From CAVREM01 sp963728825 (lineage in GTDB: Bacteria > Acidobacteriota > Vicinamibacteria > Vicinamibacterales > CAVVIG01): DNA of 64,000 nt. The position numbers were made by a program, and so were the translations under genes. Under the pieces are notes generated by a model. It was given only the letters and a program-made list of their open reading frames with translations, was not told the DNA's origin and did not search any database. The stretch's first letter is position 1, and every line of letters begins with the position of its first letter. This document shows positions 33,950 to 42,080 of the stretch, piece after piece. The stretch is taken from the NCBI GenBank assembly GCA_963728825.1, contig CAVSLA010000006.1, forward strand, positions 62,001 through 126,000, read 5' to 3'.

Positions 33950-33988
33950 TGACGGTTCGATTCGAAGCGGACGTAACAGTGAGGGGAT

Positions 33989-34138
33989 ATGAAGGGGAAG
34001 AGGACGTTTCAGCCCAACACCCGGCACCGCCGAAAGGCGCACGGCTTTCTCGTGCGGATGAGCACGAAGAACGGTCGCCTGGTGTTGAAGAGGCGGCGTG
34101 CGAAGGGCCGCAAGCGGTTGACGGTCAGCACCAGATAG
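33989..34138 (+). CDS. rpmH: Ribosomal protein bL34
   Basis: 49 residues, the normal length, and very basic. The sequence MKGKRTFQPNTRHRRKAHGF followed by LVRMSTKNGRLVLKRRRAKG and ending RKRLTVSTR is diagnostic of bL34, a component of the large ribosomal subunit. It is the first gene of the conserved rpmH-rnpA-yidD-yidC-jag-mnmE cluster on the rightward arm, three bases before the rnpA start. Confidence 0.97.
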   Translation: MKGKRTFQPNTRHRRKAHGFLVRMSTKNGRLVLKRRRAKGRKRLTVSTR

Positions 34139-34141
34139 TCG

Positions 34142-34510
34142 TTGCCTGCATTCCGGCCGGATGAACGCATCAAAACCCGCGCGCAGTTTCAGCAGATTTA
34201 TCAGAAGGGCACGCGCGTTCACGGCCGCTACGGCACGGTGTTCGTCCTCGCCAACAACCTGTCGTTTGGCCGCTTGGGCATCGCGGCCACAAAGAAGCTG
34301 GGTGGCGCGGTCGAGCGAAATCGAGCTAAACGACTGATTCGAGAGGTTTTTCGTCGAAATAAGGTGGCTCCGGGCTTCGATGTCGTTGTCATACCGAAGC
34401 GGGAGCTCCTCGATGCCAGCCTGGCAGCATTTGAAACCGACTACCGAAGCACCCTCGAGCGCACCCTCCGTCGCGGCCGCACTGGTCCTGGCGCTGCTTC
34501 GAGGCTATAA
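34142..34510 (+). CDS. rnpA: Ribonuclease P protein component
   Basis: 122 residues, basic. Protein subunit of RNase P, which matures the 5' end of tRNAs. It starts at TTG 34142; the only nearby ATG is out of frame. Family features: IKTRAQFQQIYQKGTRVHGRY at the N-terminus and the RNR-like motif GGAVERNRAKRLIREVFRRNK. The 3' end overlaps yidD by about 100 bases, which is common in this cluster. Confidence 0.94.
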   Translation: MPAFRPDERIKTRAQFQQIYQKGTRVHGRYGTVFVLANNLSFGRLGIAATKKLGGAVERNRAKRLIREVFRRNKVAPGFDVVVIPKRELLDASLAAFETDYRSTLERTLRRGRTGPGAASRL

Positions 34511-34709
34511 GCTGCTTATTTCACCGTATTTTGCGGGATCCTGCCGCTTCCTGCCGTCCTGTGCCGATTACGCCCGCGACGCAGTGATGCAGCAGGGCGC
34601 GCTCCGCGGATCGTGGCTCGCGCTTCGCCGGTTGGCCAGGTGTCACCCGTTTGGCTCCCAGGGGTACGATCCGGTGCCGCCCGGCGGCAGGTGCGGCGCA
34701 GGCCTCTAG
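34413..34709 (+). CDS. yidD: Membrane protein insertion efficiency factor YidD
   Basis: 98 residues from ATG 34413, with a GGGAG about six bases upstream. Core motif: ALLRGYKLLISPYFAGSCRFLPSCADYARDAV, with three conserved cysteines, and RLARCHPFGSQGYDPVP. It is a small membrane-associated protein that aids insertion by YidC, encoded next. The first about 25 residues overlap the end of rnpA in another frame and are poorly conserved in such proteins, so the exact start is uncertain. Confidence 0.92.
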   Translation: MPAWQHLKPTTEAPSSAPSVAAALVLALLRGYKLLISPYFAGSCRFLPSCADYARDAVMQQGALRGSWLALRRLARCHPFGSQGYDPVPPGGRCGAGL

Positions 34710-34724
34710 GCCAGCCTCGTCAAC

Positions 34725-36449
34725 ATGGAACGGCGCGTTCTCCTCGCCATCTTCCTCGCGTTTCTGACGCTCTATCTCTGGCAGGCGTTCGTCATGCCGC
34801 CGCCCGAGCCGCCGCCCGCTTCGTCAGGAGCGACGCCGGCGGCCGTGAGCACCCCGGCGCCGACGACCACACCGGCAACGCCCTCGCCCGCGCCGGCTCC
34901 GCCGGTCGTCGAATCGACGGCGAGTGCGCTGGTCTCCGATGCCGCCGAGCGTGAGATTCGCGTCGAGACCGACGAGGTGATCGCGACGTTCACGAATCGC
35001 GGCGCGCGCCTCAAGAGCTGGCGGTTCAAGAAATATCGGGACAGTTCCAACGAGCCCTTCGAGTTCGTGCTCTCGGATCTGGCCGCGACCCACGCGCTGC
35101 CCTTCTCGCTGCGCGTCGACGACGAGGCGACGACCCGCACTCTGAACAATGCGCTCTACGCGGTACGGAGCGCGCCGCCGGAAGGCGTGATGTCTGCGCC
35201 CGCGCGGATTTCTTTCGAGTATCGCGACAGCGCCGGTCTGCAGGCCGTCAAGGAGTTTCAACTCGAGCCCTCGTCGTACGTCGCCAGCCTCAGGACGACA
35301 GTGCAGCAGGGCGATCGCGCGCTCACACCGGCCATCGAGTGGGGCCCCGGTCTGGGGCGCGAACCGTCGGCAACCGGACAGTACATCCTGCTGCCCGAAG
35401 GGATCGTGTCAGTTGCCGACGAAGTCGAACGGATCCCCCCTGGCGACGTTTCTGCGCAACCGACCCGGCAGGGTGATTTTCAGTTCGCCGGCATCGAAGA
35501 CCACTACTTCCTCGCGACGGCGTTGTCGCCCGGTCCGTCGACGATCACGTTTCAGCCAGTCACCGCACCCGTACGCCCCGGTGAAGAGGAAGGCCGTCAG
35601 CTGATGGCGTTTTCGATTCTGCCCGGGAAGACGGCCGAGCCGCTGCGCGTCTACATCGGCCCGAAAGACTTCGACAGGCTGGCCGCGGTCGATCGCAGCC
35701 TCGTCCGCGCGATCAATTTCGGGATGTTCGCGATCCTGGTCGTGCCGCTGCTGCGCGCGTTGAACTGGGTAAACGCGTTCGTCGGCAACTACGGCTGGTC
35801 GATCATTCTGCTCACGATCCTCATCAACGCGCTGATGTTTCCGCTGAAGCACAAGAGCGTGGTCTCGATGCGCAGGATGCAGGAGATCCAGCCGGAGGCC
35901 AAGGCCATCCAGGATCGCTACAAGAATCTGAAGGCGACCGATCCGGCGAAACAGAAGATGAACCAGGAGCTGATGACGCTCTACCGCGAGCGGGGCGTCA
36001 ACCCGGCGAGCGGCTGCGTGCCGATGCTGCTCATGCTCCCGGTGCTGCTCGCGTTCTATTCGCTGCTCTCGACGGCGATCGAGCTGCGCGGCGCGCCGTT
36101 CATCGGCTGGATTCGCGATCTCTCGCTTTACGATCCCCTCTACATCACGCCCGTGCTGATGGGCATCACTCAGATCTGGCAGCAGCGGCTCACGCCGCAG
36201 ACCGGCGTCGACCCGGCGCAGCAGAAGCTGATGATGTTCATGCCGGTCATCTTCATGGTCTTCTTCCTGTGGGCGCCGGCCGGCGTGGCGATCTACTGGT
36301 TCGTGAGCAATCTCTGGGGTATCGGCCAGCAGTACCTGACGAACTATCTGATCGGTCCGCCCAAGATCCATACACCCCGTCCGCCGGCCGAGCGGCGCAT
36401 GAAGAAGGTGGGTTCGGGCAAGACTGACGCGGCGGCGGACAAGCAGTAG
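34725..36449 (+). CDS. yidC: Membrane protein insertase YidC
   Basis: 574 residues, Gram-negative form. N-terminal membrane helix (RRVLLAIFLAFLTLYLWQAF), a Pro/Ala/Thr-rich linker, a large periplasmic beta-sandwich domain (about 70-345) and the conserved five-helix insertase core (FAILVVPLLRALNWVNAFVGNYGWSIILLTILINALMFPLKHKS; MNQELMTLYRERGVNPASGCVPMLLMLPVLLAFY). It inserts proteins into the inner membrane with or without Sec. The presence of the large periplasmic domain supports a diderm cell. Its stop codon abuts a repeat array. Confidence 0.97.
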   Translation: MERRVLLAIFLAFLTLYLWQAFVMPPPEPPPASSGATPAAVSTPAPTTTPATPSPAPAPPVVESTASALVSDAAEREIRVETDEVIATFTNRGARLKSWRFKKYRDSSNEPFEFVLSDLAATHALPFSLRVDDEATTRTLNNALYAVRSAPPEGVMSAPARISFEYRDSAGLQAVKEFQLEPSSYVASLRTTVQQGDRALTPAIEWGPGLGREPSATGQYILLPEGIVSVADEVERIPPGDVSAQPTRQGDFQFAGIEDHYFLATALSPGPSTITFQPVTAPVRPGEEEGRQLMAFSILPGKTAEPLRVYIGPKDFDRLAAVDRSLVRAINFGMFAILVVPLLRALNWVNAFVGNYGWSIILLTILINALMFPLKHKSVVSMRRMQEIQPEAKAIQDRYKNLKATDPAKQKMNQELMTLYRERGVNPASGCVPMLLMLPVLLAFYSLLSTAIELRGAPFIGWIRDLSLYDPLYITPVLMGITQIWQQRLTPQTGVDPAQQKLMMFMPVIFMVFFLWAPAGVAIYWFVSNLWGIGQQYLTNYLIGPPKIHTPRPPAERRMKKVGSGKTDAAADKQ

Positions 36450-36789
36450 GAGCGCTGGGGGTGCGGAGGGCCCCAGCGCCAGTGGAAAAGCGCCTGCGGC
36501 CATGCCGCGCCGAGGAACCGGTTCTGATCCGAGGCACGGCATTACCGTAGGAACGCGCTGGGGGTGGGGCCCCAGCGCCAGTGGAAAAGCGCCTGCGGCC
36601 ATGCTGCGCCGAGGAACCGGTTCTGATCCGAGGCAAGGCATTACTGTAGGAACGCGCTGGGGGTGGGGCCCCAGCGCCAGTGGAAAAGCGCCTGCGGCCA
36701 TGCTGCGCCGAGGAACCGGTTCTGATCCGAGGCAAGGCATTACTGTAGGAACGCGCTGGGGGTGGGGCCCCAGCGCCAGTGGAAAAACG
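36446..36789. repeat. 99-bp tandem repeat array between yidC and jag
   Basis: Copies begin at about 36446 (diverged), 36547, 36646 and 36745 (partial), with an exact 99-bp period in the last three. Each unit holds a palindromic CGCTGGGGGTGGGGCCCCAGCG (arms CGCTGGGG/CCCCAGCG), then AGTGGAAAAGCGCCTGCGGCC and CGAGGAACCGGTTCTGATCC. Because 99 is divisible by three, the jag frame stays open through the array. A related copy lies between parB and selD. Confidence 0.92.
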
Positions 36790-37239
36790 ATGAACGCTAT
36801 CGATCCAATTGTCGAGTTCCTCACCCGGGTGACCTCCGCACTCGGCTTGCAGACGCCGATCGATGTCGAGCAGTCACCCGACGGGCCGCGGCTGAATCTC
36901 TCCGGCGAGGATGCCGAGCTGCTGGCGCGGCATCGCGGCGAGCCCCTGAAGGCGCTCCAGCATGTCGTCGACATGGCGTTTGGGCGGACGCTGCCGGACG
37001 ACCAGCGCGTCTTCATCGATGCGCTTGGCTACCGCAAGGGCAAGGACATCGAGCTGCGGCACATGGCGAAATTCCTCGCCGAGAAAGCCAAGCAGACCGG
37101 CGCCGACCAGCAGCTCGGGCCGCTCAATCCGTACGAGCGCCGCATCGTGCACATGGCCGTCGCCGAAGTGCCCGGCGTCACCACCGAAAGCGTCGGCGAC
37201 GCGTTTTCGAAGACTGTCAATATTTCCTTACGGAAATAA
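36790..37239 (+). CDS. jag: KhpB/Jag RNA-binding protein (KH-R3H)
   Basis: 149 residues from ATG 36790. A KH-like domain (about 35-75: GEDAELLARHRGEPLKALQHVVDMAFGR) and a C-terminal R3H domain (NPYERRIVHMAVAEVPGVTTESVGD). It is an RNA chaperone that acts with KhpA, implicated in cell division and envelope control. It lacks the N-terminal Jag-N domain of Firmicutes. The frame is open upstream through the 99-bp repeats, so an extended protein from 36502 is formally possible, but the internal ATG gives the usual form. It sits in the standard yidC-jag-mnmE order. Confidence 0.9.
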   Translation: MNAIDPIVEFLTRVTSALGLQTPIDVEQSPDGPRLNLSGEDAELLARHRGEPLKALQHVVDMAFGRTLPDDQRVFIDALGYRKGKDIELRHMAKFLAEKAKQTGADQQLGPLNPYERRIVHMAVAEVPGVTTESVGDAFSKTVNISLRK

Positions 37240-37345
37240 ATGAGTCATCAGTCGCCAGTCGCCAGTCGTCCGTTGTGATCGCGAATGTTGATTGACGACT
37301 AACGACTGTTGACTGCCGGCTGTTGACTGCCGACTGCCGACTGAA
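37240..37345. repeat. Short GACTG-type degenerate repeats before mnmE
   Basis: The gap between jag and mnmE is almost wholly made of variants of CAGTCGCCAGTC, GTTGACTGCC and GACTGCCGACTG in both orientations. It can fold on itself. Shorter pieces of the same kind occur after the RHH-receiver gene (about 13122-13139) and before dus (about 57054-57074). Origin unknown. Confidence 0.6.
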
Positions 37346-38695
37346 GTGTTTTCTACTTCCGACACCATCGTCGCGATTGCGACGCCGCCGGGCCGCGGCG
37401 GCATCGGGATTGTGCGCCTCAGCGGTGTCGACGCTCACGACATCGCCCGTCGGCTGACCACGCACAGCACCCCCTTTCCGCCTCGGCAGGCGACGTTCAC
37501 GATGGTCCGCCGTGACGCGAAGGCCGTCGATTCGGCGCTCGATCATGCCGTCGTCACGCACTTTCCCGCGCCGGCGTCGTACACCGGTGACGATGTGGTC
37601 GAGATCAGCGCGCATGGCAGCCCGGTCATCCTGCGAGCGATCGTGTCGTCCGCGATTGAAGCAGGGGCACGCCTCGCACAGCCTGGCGAGTTCACGCTGC
37701 GCGCGTTCGTCAACGGCCGGATCGATCTGATGCAGGCGGAAGCGGTTGCCGATCTGATCGAGTCGGTGACGCCGCTCCAGGCTCAGACCGCATTCGATCA
37801 GTTGAACGGGACGCTGACGAAAGAAATCGGTGCGATCGACGCGGCGTTGTTCGATTTGATTGCCCGCCTCGAAGCGTCGGTCGACTTTCCGGACGAGGGC
37901 TACCATTTCATCGATCCCGGATCCGTTGCGCAGGCGATCGACGGAGTTGTCTCGCGCACGCACGCGCTTCTCGCCACCGCGAAAAAGGGCCGGCTCGTTC
38001 GCGAGGGGCTGCAGCTGGCAATCGTCGGCGAACCCAACGTCGGCAAGTCCAGCCTGTTCAATGCGCTCGTCGGCACTCACCGCGCCATCGTCACCGACAT
38101 TCCCGGGACGACCCGCGACGCGGTGACGGAGACGATCGATCTCGACGGGCTCCAGGTCACGGTCGTCGATACTGCCGGAGTCCGGGAAACGGATGATCCG
38201 ATCGAATCGCAAGGGGTTACCCGCTCGCTTCAAGCAGCCGCAACCGCCGATCTGGTTCTGTTACTGCGGGATCGATCCAAGCCCGTATCGGAAGCCGCAG
38301 ATATATTCGCTTCAGCGAATATAAAACGGTGCTTGATCGTCGCAACCAAGGCGGATCTCCCCTCAGCATGGGACGACGCGGAGGCCGCGAGCGTCTCGGC
38401 CAGGACCGGGGCTGGTCTTGACCATCTTCGGCGCCGCATCGCGGCGGCCTTGGACGTCGACATGCTCAGTGACCGGCCTGAGATAACCAACGTCCGTCAC
38501 ATCACGCTCGTCCAGCGCGCCCATGCCGATCTGGTGCGCGCGCGCCAGGCCGCATCGGTTGATGGAACACTGTCCGAGGAGTTCGTGCTCGCAGATTTGC
38601 AGAATGCGCGTGCGGCACTCGAAGAGGTCACAGGCCGACGGGCCCCTGATGATCTGCTGGCCCACATCTTTTCGAGATTCTGCGTCGGGAAGTAG
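37346..38695 (+). CDS. mnmE: tRNA modification GTPase MnmE
   Basis: 449 residues, GTG start. With MnmG it makes cmnm5-type modifications at wobble U34 of tRNAs. N-terminal folate-binding domain: DTIVAIATPPGRGGIGIVRLSG. Helical domain, then G domain: GEPNVGKSSLFNAL (P-loop), DIPGTTRDAVTE (K-loop/G2), DTAGVRETDD (G3) and ATKAD (G4). The C-terminal FCVGK, with the catalytic Cys, is present. A perfect 10-bp AT-rich palindrome lies inside the G-domain coding region. mnmG follows eight bases later. Confidence 0.96.
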   Translation: MFSTSDTIVAIATPPGRGGIGIVRLSGVDAHDIARRLTTHSTPFPPRQATFTMVRRDAKAVDSALDHAVVTHFPAPASYTGDDVVEISAHGSPVILRAIVSSAIEAGARLAQPGEFTLRAFVNGRIDLMQAEAVADLIESVTPLQAQTAFDQLNGTLTKEIGAIDAALFDLIARLEASVDFPDEGYHFIDPGSVAQAIDGVVSRTHALLATAKKGRLVREGLQLAIVGEPNVGKSSLFNALVGTHRAIVTDIPGTTRDAVTETIDLDGLQVTVVDTAGVRETDDPIESQGVTRSLQAAATADLVLLLRDRSKPVSEAADIFASANIKRCLIVATKADLPSAWDDAEAASVSARTGAGLDHLRRRIAAALDVDMLSDRPEITNVRHITLVQRAHADLVRARQAASVDGTLSEEFVLADLQNARAALEEVTGRRAPDDLLAHIFSRFCVGK

Positions 38696-38703
38696 CAGGG
38701 GGC

Positions 38704-40560
38704 ATGAGCAATCGGTTCGATGTCATCGTGATCGGTGCGGGACACGCCGGCGTCGAGGCCGCCTACGCCGCGGCCCGCCTTGGAGTACGCGTGGGCATCT
38801 GCACGCTGTCACGCGACACGGTGGCCCACATGCCCTGCAATCCGGCGGTGGGAGGAACGGCGAAGGGTCACCTGGTTCGGGAGATTGACGCCCTGGGCGG
38901 GCTCATGGGCCGCGCGATCGACGAGACCGGCATTCAGTTCAAGCTGCTCAATCGGAGCCGGGGTCCGGCCGTGTGGTCGCCTCGCGCTCAGGCGGACAAG
39001 AAGATTTACAGCGCGTGGGTTCGTCACGCCCTCGAAGCAGAACCGAACATCGAGTGGCTGATCGGTCAGGCAGGCGCCATTCTCACTGAGAGCGATCACG
39101 TCGCGGGCGTCACAATGGAGGACGGGGACAGATATGCATGCTCCGCCCTCGTCGTCACGACCGGCACATTCCTGAACGGATTGATTCACATCGGTCCGGA
39201 GCAGCGGCCGTCGGGACGAGCAGGCGAGCCGCCGTCGCACGAGCTCGCTGAATCCATCAAGGCGATCGGCTTCGAACACGGGCGCTTGAAAACCGGCACA
39301 CCACCCCGGCTCGATCGATCGTCGATCGACTTCGCGCGGCGCGTGTCCGACGGGACGTTCGCGATCGAGCGTGGCGACGATCCGCCGGTGCCGTTCTCGT
39401 TCCTCACCGGCGCGATTCGGCGTCCGCAGATTGACTGCTATCTTCTGCACACGAACGATCGCGTACGACACCTCGTACGAGCGAACGTCGATCGGTCTCC
39501 GCTCTTCAATGGTCAGATTCAGGGAATCGGTCCCCGCTACTGTCCGTCGCTCGAGGACAAGATCGTTCGGTTCCCCGACAAGGAGCGTCACCAGATCTTC
39601 CTCGAGCCGGAGGGACTCGAGTCGCCCGAGATTTACGTCAACGGCTTTTCCATGAGCCTCCCACGTGACGTGCAGGAAGCGCTCGTGCACGCGCTGCCAG
39701 GGCTGGAGAACGCCGTGATGCTTCGACCGGGGTATGCCGTCGAATACGACTTCGTTCAGCCCACCGAGCTGACACGGACGCTCGAAGCCAAGCGGCTCGG
39801 CGGGATGTTTCTCGCCGGGCAGATCAATGGGACGTCAGGGTACGAAGAAGCCGCGGCCCAGGGGGTCGTCGCGGGAATCAACGCCGCGAAACGCGCTCGA
39901 CGAGAGTCGCGTTTCGAGCTTGGCCGCGACGAAGGGTACATCGGCATCCTGGTCGACGATCTCATCACCAAAGGCTGTCTCGAACCGTATCGCATGTTCA
40001 CGTCTCGGGCGGAACATCGTCTGCTCTTCCGGATCGACAATGCCGATCTTCGAATGACGCCTCGGGGCCGTGAGGCAGGCCTCGTCGACGACCAGCGCTG
40101 GGAGACGTTCGAGGCGCGCCGCGGACGCTTCGACCGCAACCTCGAAACTCTGGAACGCTCTCTCGTGCGCGCGGCAGACGGCAACCGCGTCCCGGCGGCG
40201 CAGCTGCTGCGTCAGCCTGATGTTCATCTCGTCGATCTGATTGGCGCTGACCGAGTGCGTTTGGAGATCGATCCTGAGTCGGCGGCGATCGATGTTGCGA
40301 GCGTCGAGACGACGGTGAAGTACGCCGGCTACCTGCGAAGACAGGAGGCCGAGGTCGAGCGTGCCCGGCGTGACGAACGCCGGCGGATTCCTTCGAACTT
40401 TCCGTTCGATCGCGTTCCCGGGTTGTCGCGCGAGGTCGTCCAGCGCCTGTCACAAGTTCGGCCGGACACACTTGGCCATGCGCTCAGGATTCCGGGGGTC
40501 ACCCCCGCCGCTGTGGCGGTCCTTTCTGCGTTCGTTGGCCGGGTCCACTCCGCAGAGTGA
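38704..40560 (+). CDS. mnmG: tRNA modification FAD protein MnmG
   Basis: 618 residues, normal. FAD-dependent partner of MnmE in U34 modification. Motifs: FAD-binding DVIVIGAGHAGVEAAYAAARLG, then NPAVGGTAKGHLVREIDALGG, RGPAVWSPRAQADKKIY, the Cys-free TGTFLNGLIHIGP, and the GidA signatures KTGTPPRLD and GQINGTSGYEEAAAQG. Followed after one base by the start of rsmG, in a continuous operon. Confidence 0.97.
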   Translation: MSNRFDVIVIGAGHAGVEAAYAAARLGVRVGICTLSRDTVAHMPCNPAVGGTAKGHLVREIDALGGLMGRAIDETGIQFKLLNRSRGPAVWSPRAQADKKIYSAWVRHALEAEPNIEWLIGQAGAILTESDHVAGVTMEDGDRYACSALVVTTGTFLNGLIHIGPEQRPSGRAGEPPSHELAESIKAIGFEHGRLKTGTPPRLDRSSIDFARRVSDGTFAIERGDDPPVPFSFLTGAIRRPQIDCYLLHTNDRVRHLVRANVDRSPLFNGQIQGIGPRYCPSLEDKIVRFPDKERHQIFLEPEGLESPEIYVNGFSMSLPRDVQEALVHALPGLENAVMLRPGYAVEYDFVQPTELTRTLEAKRLGGMFLAGQINGTSGYEEAAAQGVVAGINAAKRARRESRFELGRDEGYIGILVDDLITKGCLEPYRMFTSRAEHRLLFRIDNADLRMTPRGREAGLVDDQRWETFEARRGRFDRNLETLERSLVRAADGNRVPAAQLLRQPDVHLVDLIGADRVRLEIDPESAAIDVASVETTVKYAGYLRRQEAEVERARRDERRRIPSNFPFDRVPGLSREVVQRLSQVRPDTLGHALRIPGVTPAAVAVLSAFVGRVHSAE

Positions 40561-40561
40561 C

Positions 40562-41200
40562 GTGAAGCCTGCGGGTTTTTCCAGCTCGCTCCAGGCGCGT
40601 CTCGCCGGCTCGGGCCTGGCCCTCGAGGCCGATCAGCTGACGCAGCTCGAACGCTACTGGCAATTGTTGGAGCACTGGAACTCACGAATCAACCTGACCG
40701 CTCTGCCGCTCCGAGGGTTTCCTGCACAGAGCCTCGATCGGCTGATCGTTGAACCGCTCCTGGCGAAACCGCTGTTCGACGCCGGAGTCGCGACGTGGTT
40801 CGATCTCGGCTCAGGAGGGGGGTCTCCGGCGTTACCGCTGAAGATTGTTCTGCCCCAAACCCGGCTGGTCATGGTGGAATCCCGGTCGAGAAAAGGAGCG
40901 TTCCTACGGGAAGCCGTGCGCAGTCTTGGCCTCAATACAGCTGAGGTTGTGGCGAGCCGATTCCAAGACCTGAAACGTCCAGATCCGCCGGCTGACTACG
41001 TTACGGCGCGAGCTGTTCGGCCGGACGAGGACTTCGCCGCCGTTGCAGCGCGCCTGTTGGGTCCGCACGGCCAGCTGATCCTGTTCGGTCAGGTCGCCCG
41101 CCTACCAGCTGTATCTGGGTTCGAGCTGAGCCGACAGGTCAGCGCACCTAACGACGTTGCGATTCGAAGCTATGTTCCACGTGGAACACATCACGATTGA
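40562..41200 (+). CDS. rsmG: 16S rRNA (guanine-527-N7)-methyltransferase
   Basis: 212 residues from GTG 40562. It methylates G527 of 16S rRNA. Family segments: RYWQLLEHWNSRINLTA, SAM-binding VATWFDLGSGGGSPALPLKI, VMVESRSRKGAFLREAVRSLGL and VTARAVRPD. A longer frame starting inside mnmG is rejected. The last codons (for YVPRGTHHD) contain a parS site, so the C-terminal tail is partly dictated by a DNA-binding sequence. Confidence 0.93.
   Translation: MKPAGFSSSLQARLAGSGLALEADQLTQLERYWQLLEHWNSRINLTALPLRGFPAQSLDRLIVEPLLAKPLFDAGVATWFDLGSGGGSPALPLKIVLPQTRLVMVESRSRKGAFLREAVRSLGLNTAEVVASRFQDLKRPDPPADYVTARAVRPDEDFAAVAARLLGPHGQLILFGQVARLPAVSGFELSRQVSAPNDVAIRSYVPRGTHHD
41173..41188. promoter_or_regulatory. 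parS centromere site
   Basis: The 16-bp perfect palindrome TGTTCCACGTGGAACA matches the ParB-binding parS consensus TGTTTCACGTGAAACA except for the symmetric pair at position 5. It lies within the 3' end of rsmG, about 90 bases upstream of parA, the classical position. ParB should load here and spread to organise the origin. Confidence 0.9.
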
Positions 41201-41274
41201 CCGGCCGGCCGGCGAGGCCGTATCCTACAGGCGCTCAAACGGTTAGTCCACGGGAAATAGGTCATTCGCCATAC

Positions 41275-42063
41275 ATGGCCAGGATCGTCGCCGTCGCCAA
41301 TCAAAAGGGTGGCGTCGGAAAGACCACGACCACCATCAACCTCGCAGCATCACTGGCGTTAGCGGAACAACCCGTCCTGCTCGTGGATATCGATCCCCAG
41401 GGCAACCTCACGAGCGGCGTCGGCCAGAAGGGCAAAGCGGGCGAGCGTGGCACCATCTACGACGCCCTCACGACCGCCGAGCCCACTGAGGACGCCGCGC
41501 CTTTCATCATTCCCACAATGGTCGACCGGCTCGCGCTGATCCCCGCGGACCGGAACCTCACCGGCGCCGAAATCGAGATGGTGACGCTTCCCCGCCGCGA
41601 GGAACGCCTGCGCATTCTGCTGACGCCGCTGCGCGATCGGTACGCCTACATCTTCATCGACTGTCCACCCTCGCTCGGCCTCATGACGCTGAACGCGCTC
41701 GTGGCGGCCGATGCCGTGTTGATCCCGCTCCACTGCGAGTACTTCGCCCTCGAAGGGCTGGCTGACCTCGTGGGAACCATGCGTCGCGTGCGCGCCGCGC
41801 TCAACCCGTCGCTCGACATCGAAGGGGTGCTGCTGACGATGTTCGACGAGCGCACGAACCTTGGGCAGCAGGTGGCGTCCGACGTCCGCGACTTCTTCAA
41901 GGAGAAGGTGTTCCAGACCGTGATTCCCCGCAACGTGCGGCTCGGCGAAGCGCCGAGCCACGGCCTGCCGGTCATGTTGTACGACGTGAAATCGCGCGGC
42001 GCGGAAGCGTACCTCGCGCTCGCGAAAGAGCTCCTCGAGCGGCACGCCGCCACCGCGGCCTGA
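41275..42063 (+). CDS. parA: Chromosome partitioning ATPase ParA (Soj)
   Basis: 262 residues from ATG 41275. Deviant Walker A ANQKGGVGKTTTTINLAASLA with its signature lysine; Walker B IFIDCPPSLGLMTLNAL; DIDPQGNLTSGVG. It works with ParB-parS to separate origins, using the nucleoid as track. An upstream in-frame extension overlaps the rsmG stop and is unlikely. parB follows 17 bases later. Confidence 0.96.
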   Translation: MARIVAVANQKGGVGKTTTTINLAASLALAEQPVLLVDIDPQGNLTSGVGQKGKAGERGTIYDALTTAEPTEDAAPFIIPTMVDRLALIPADRNLTGAEIEMVTLPRREERLRILLTPLRDRYAYIFIDCPPSLGLMTLNALVAADAVLIPLHCEYFALEGLADLVGTMRRVRAALNPSLDIEGVLLTMFDERTNLGQQVASDVRDFFKEKVFQTVIPRNVRLGEAPSHGLPVMLYDVKSRGAEAYLALAKELLERHAATAA

Positions 42064-42080
42064 CGGAAGGAAGTGAGTTG

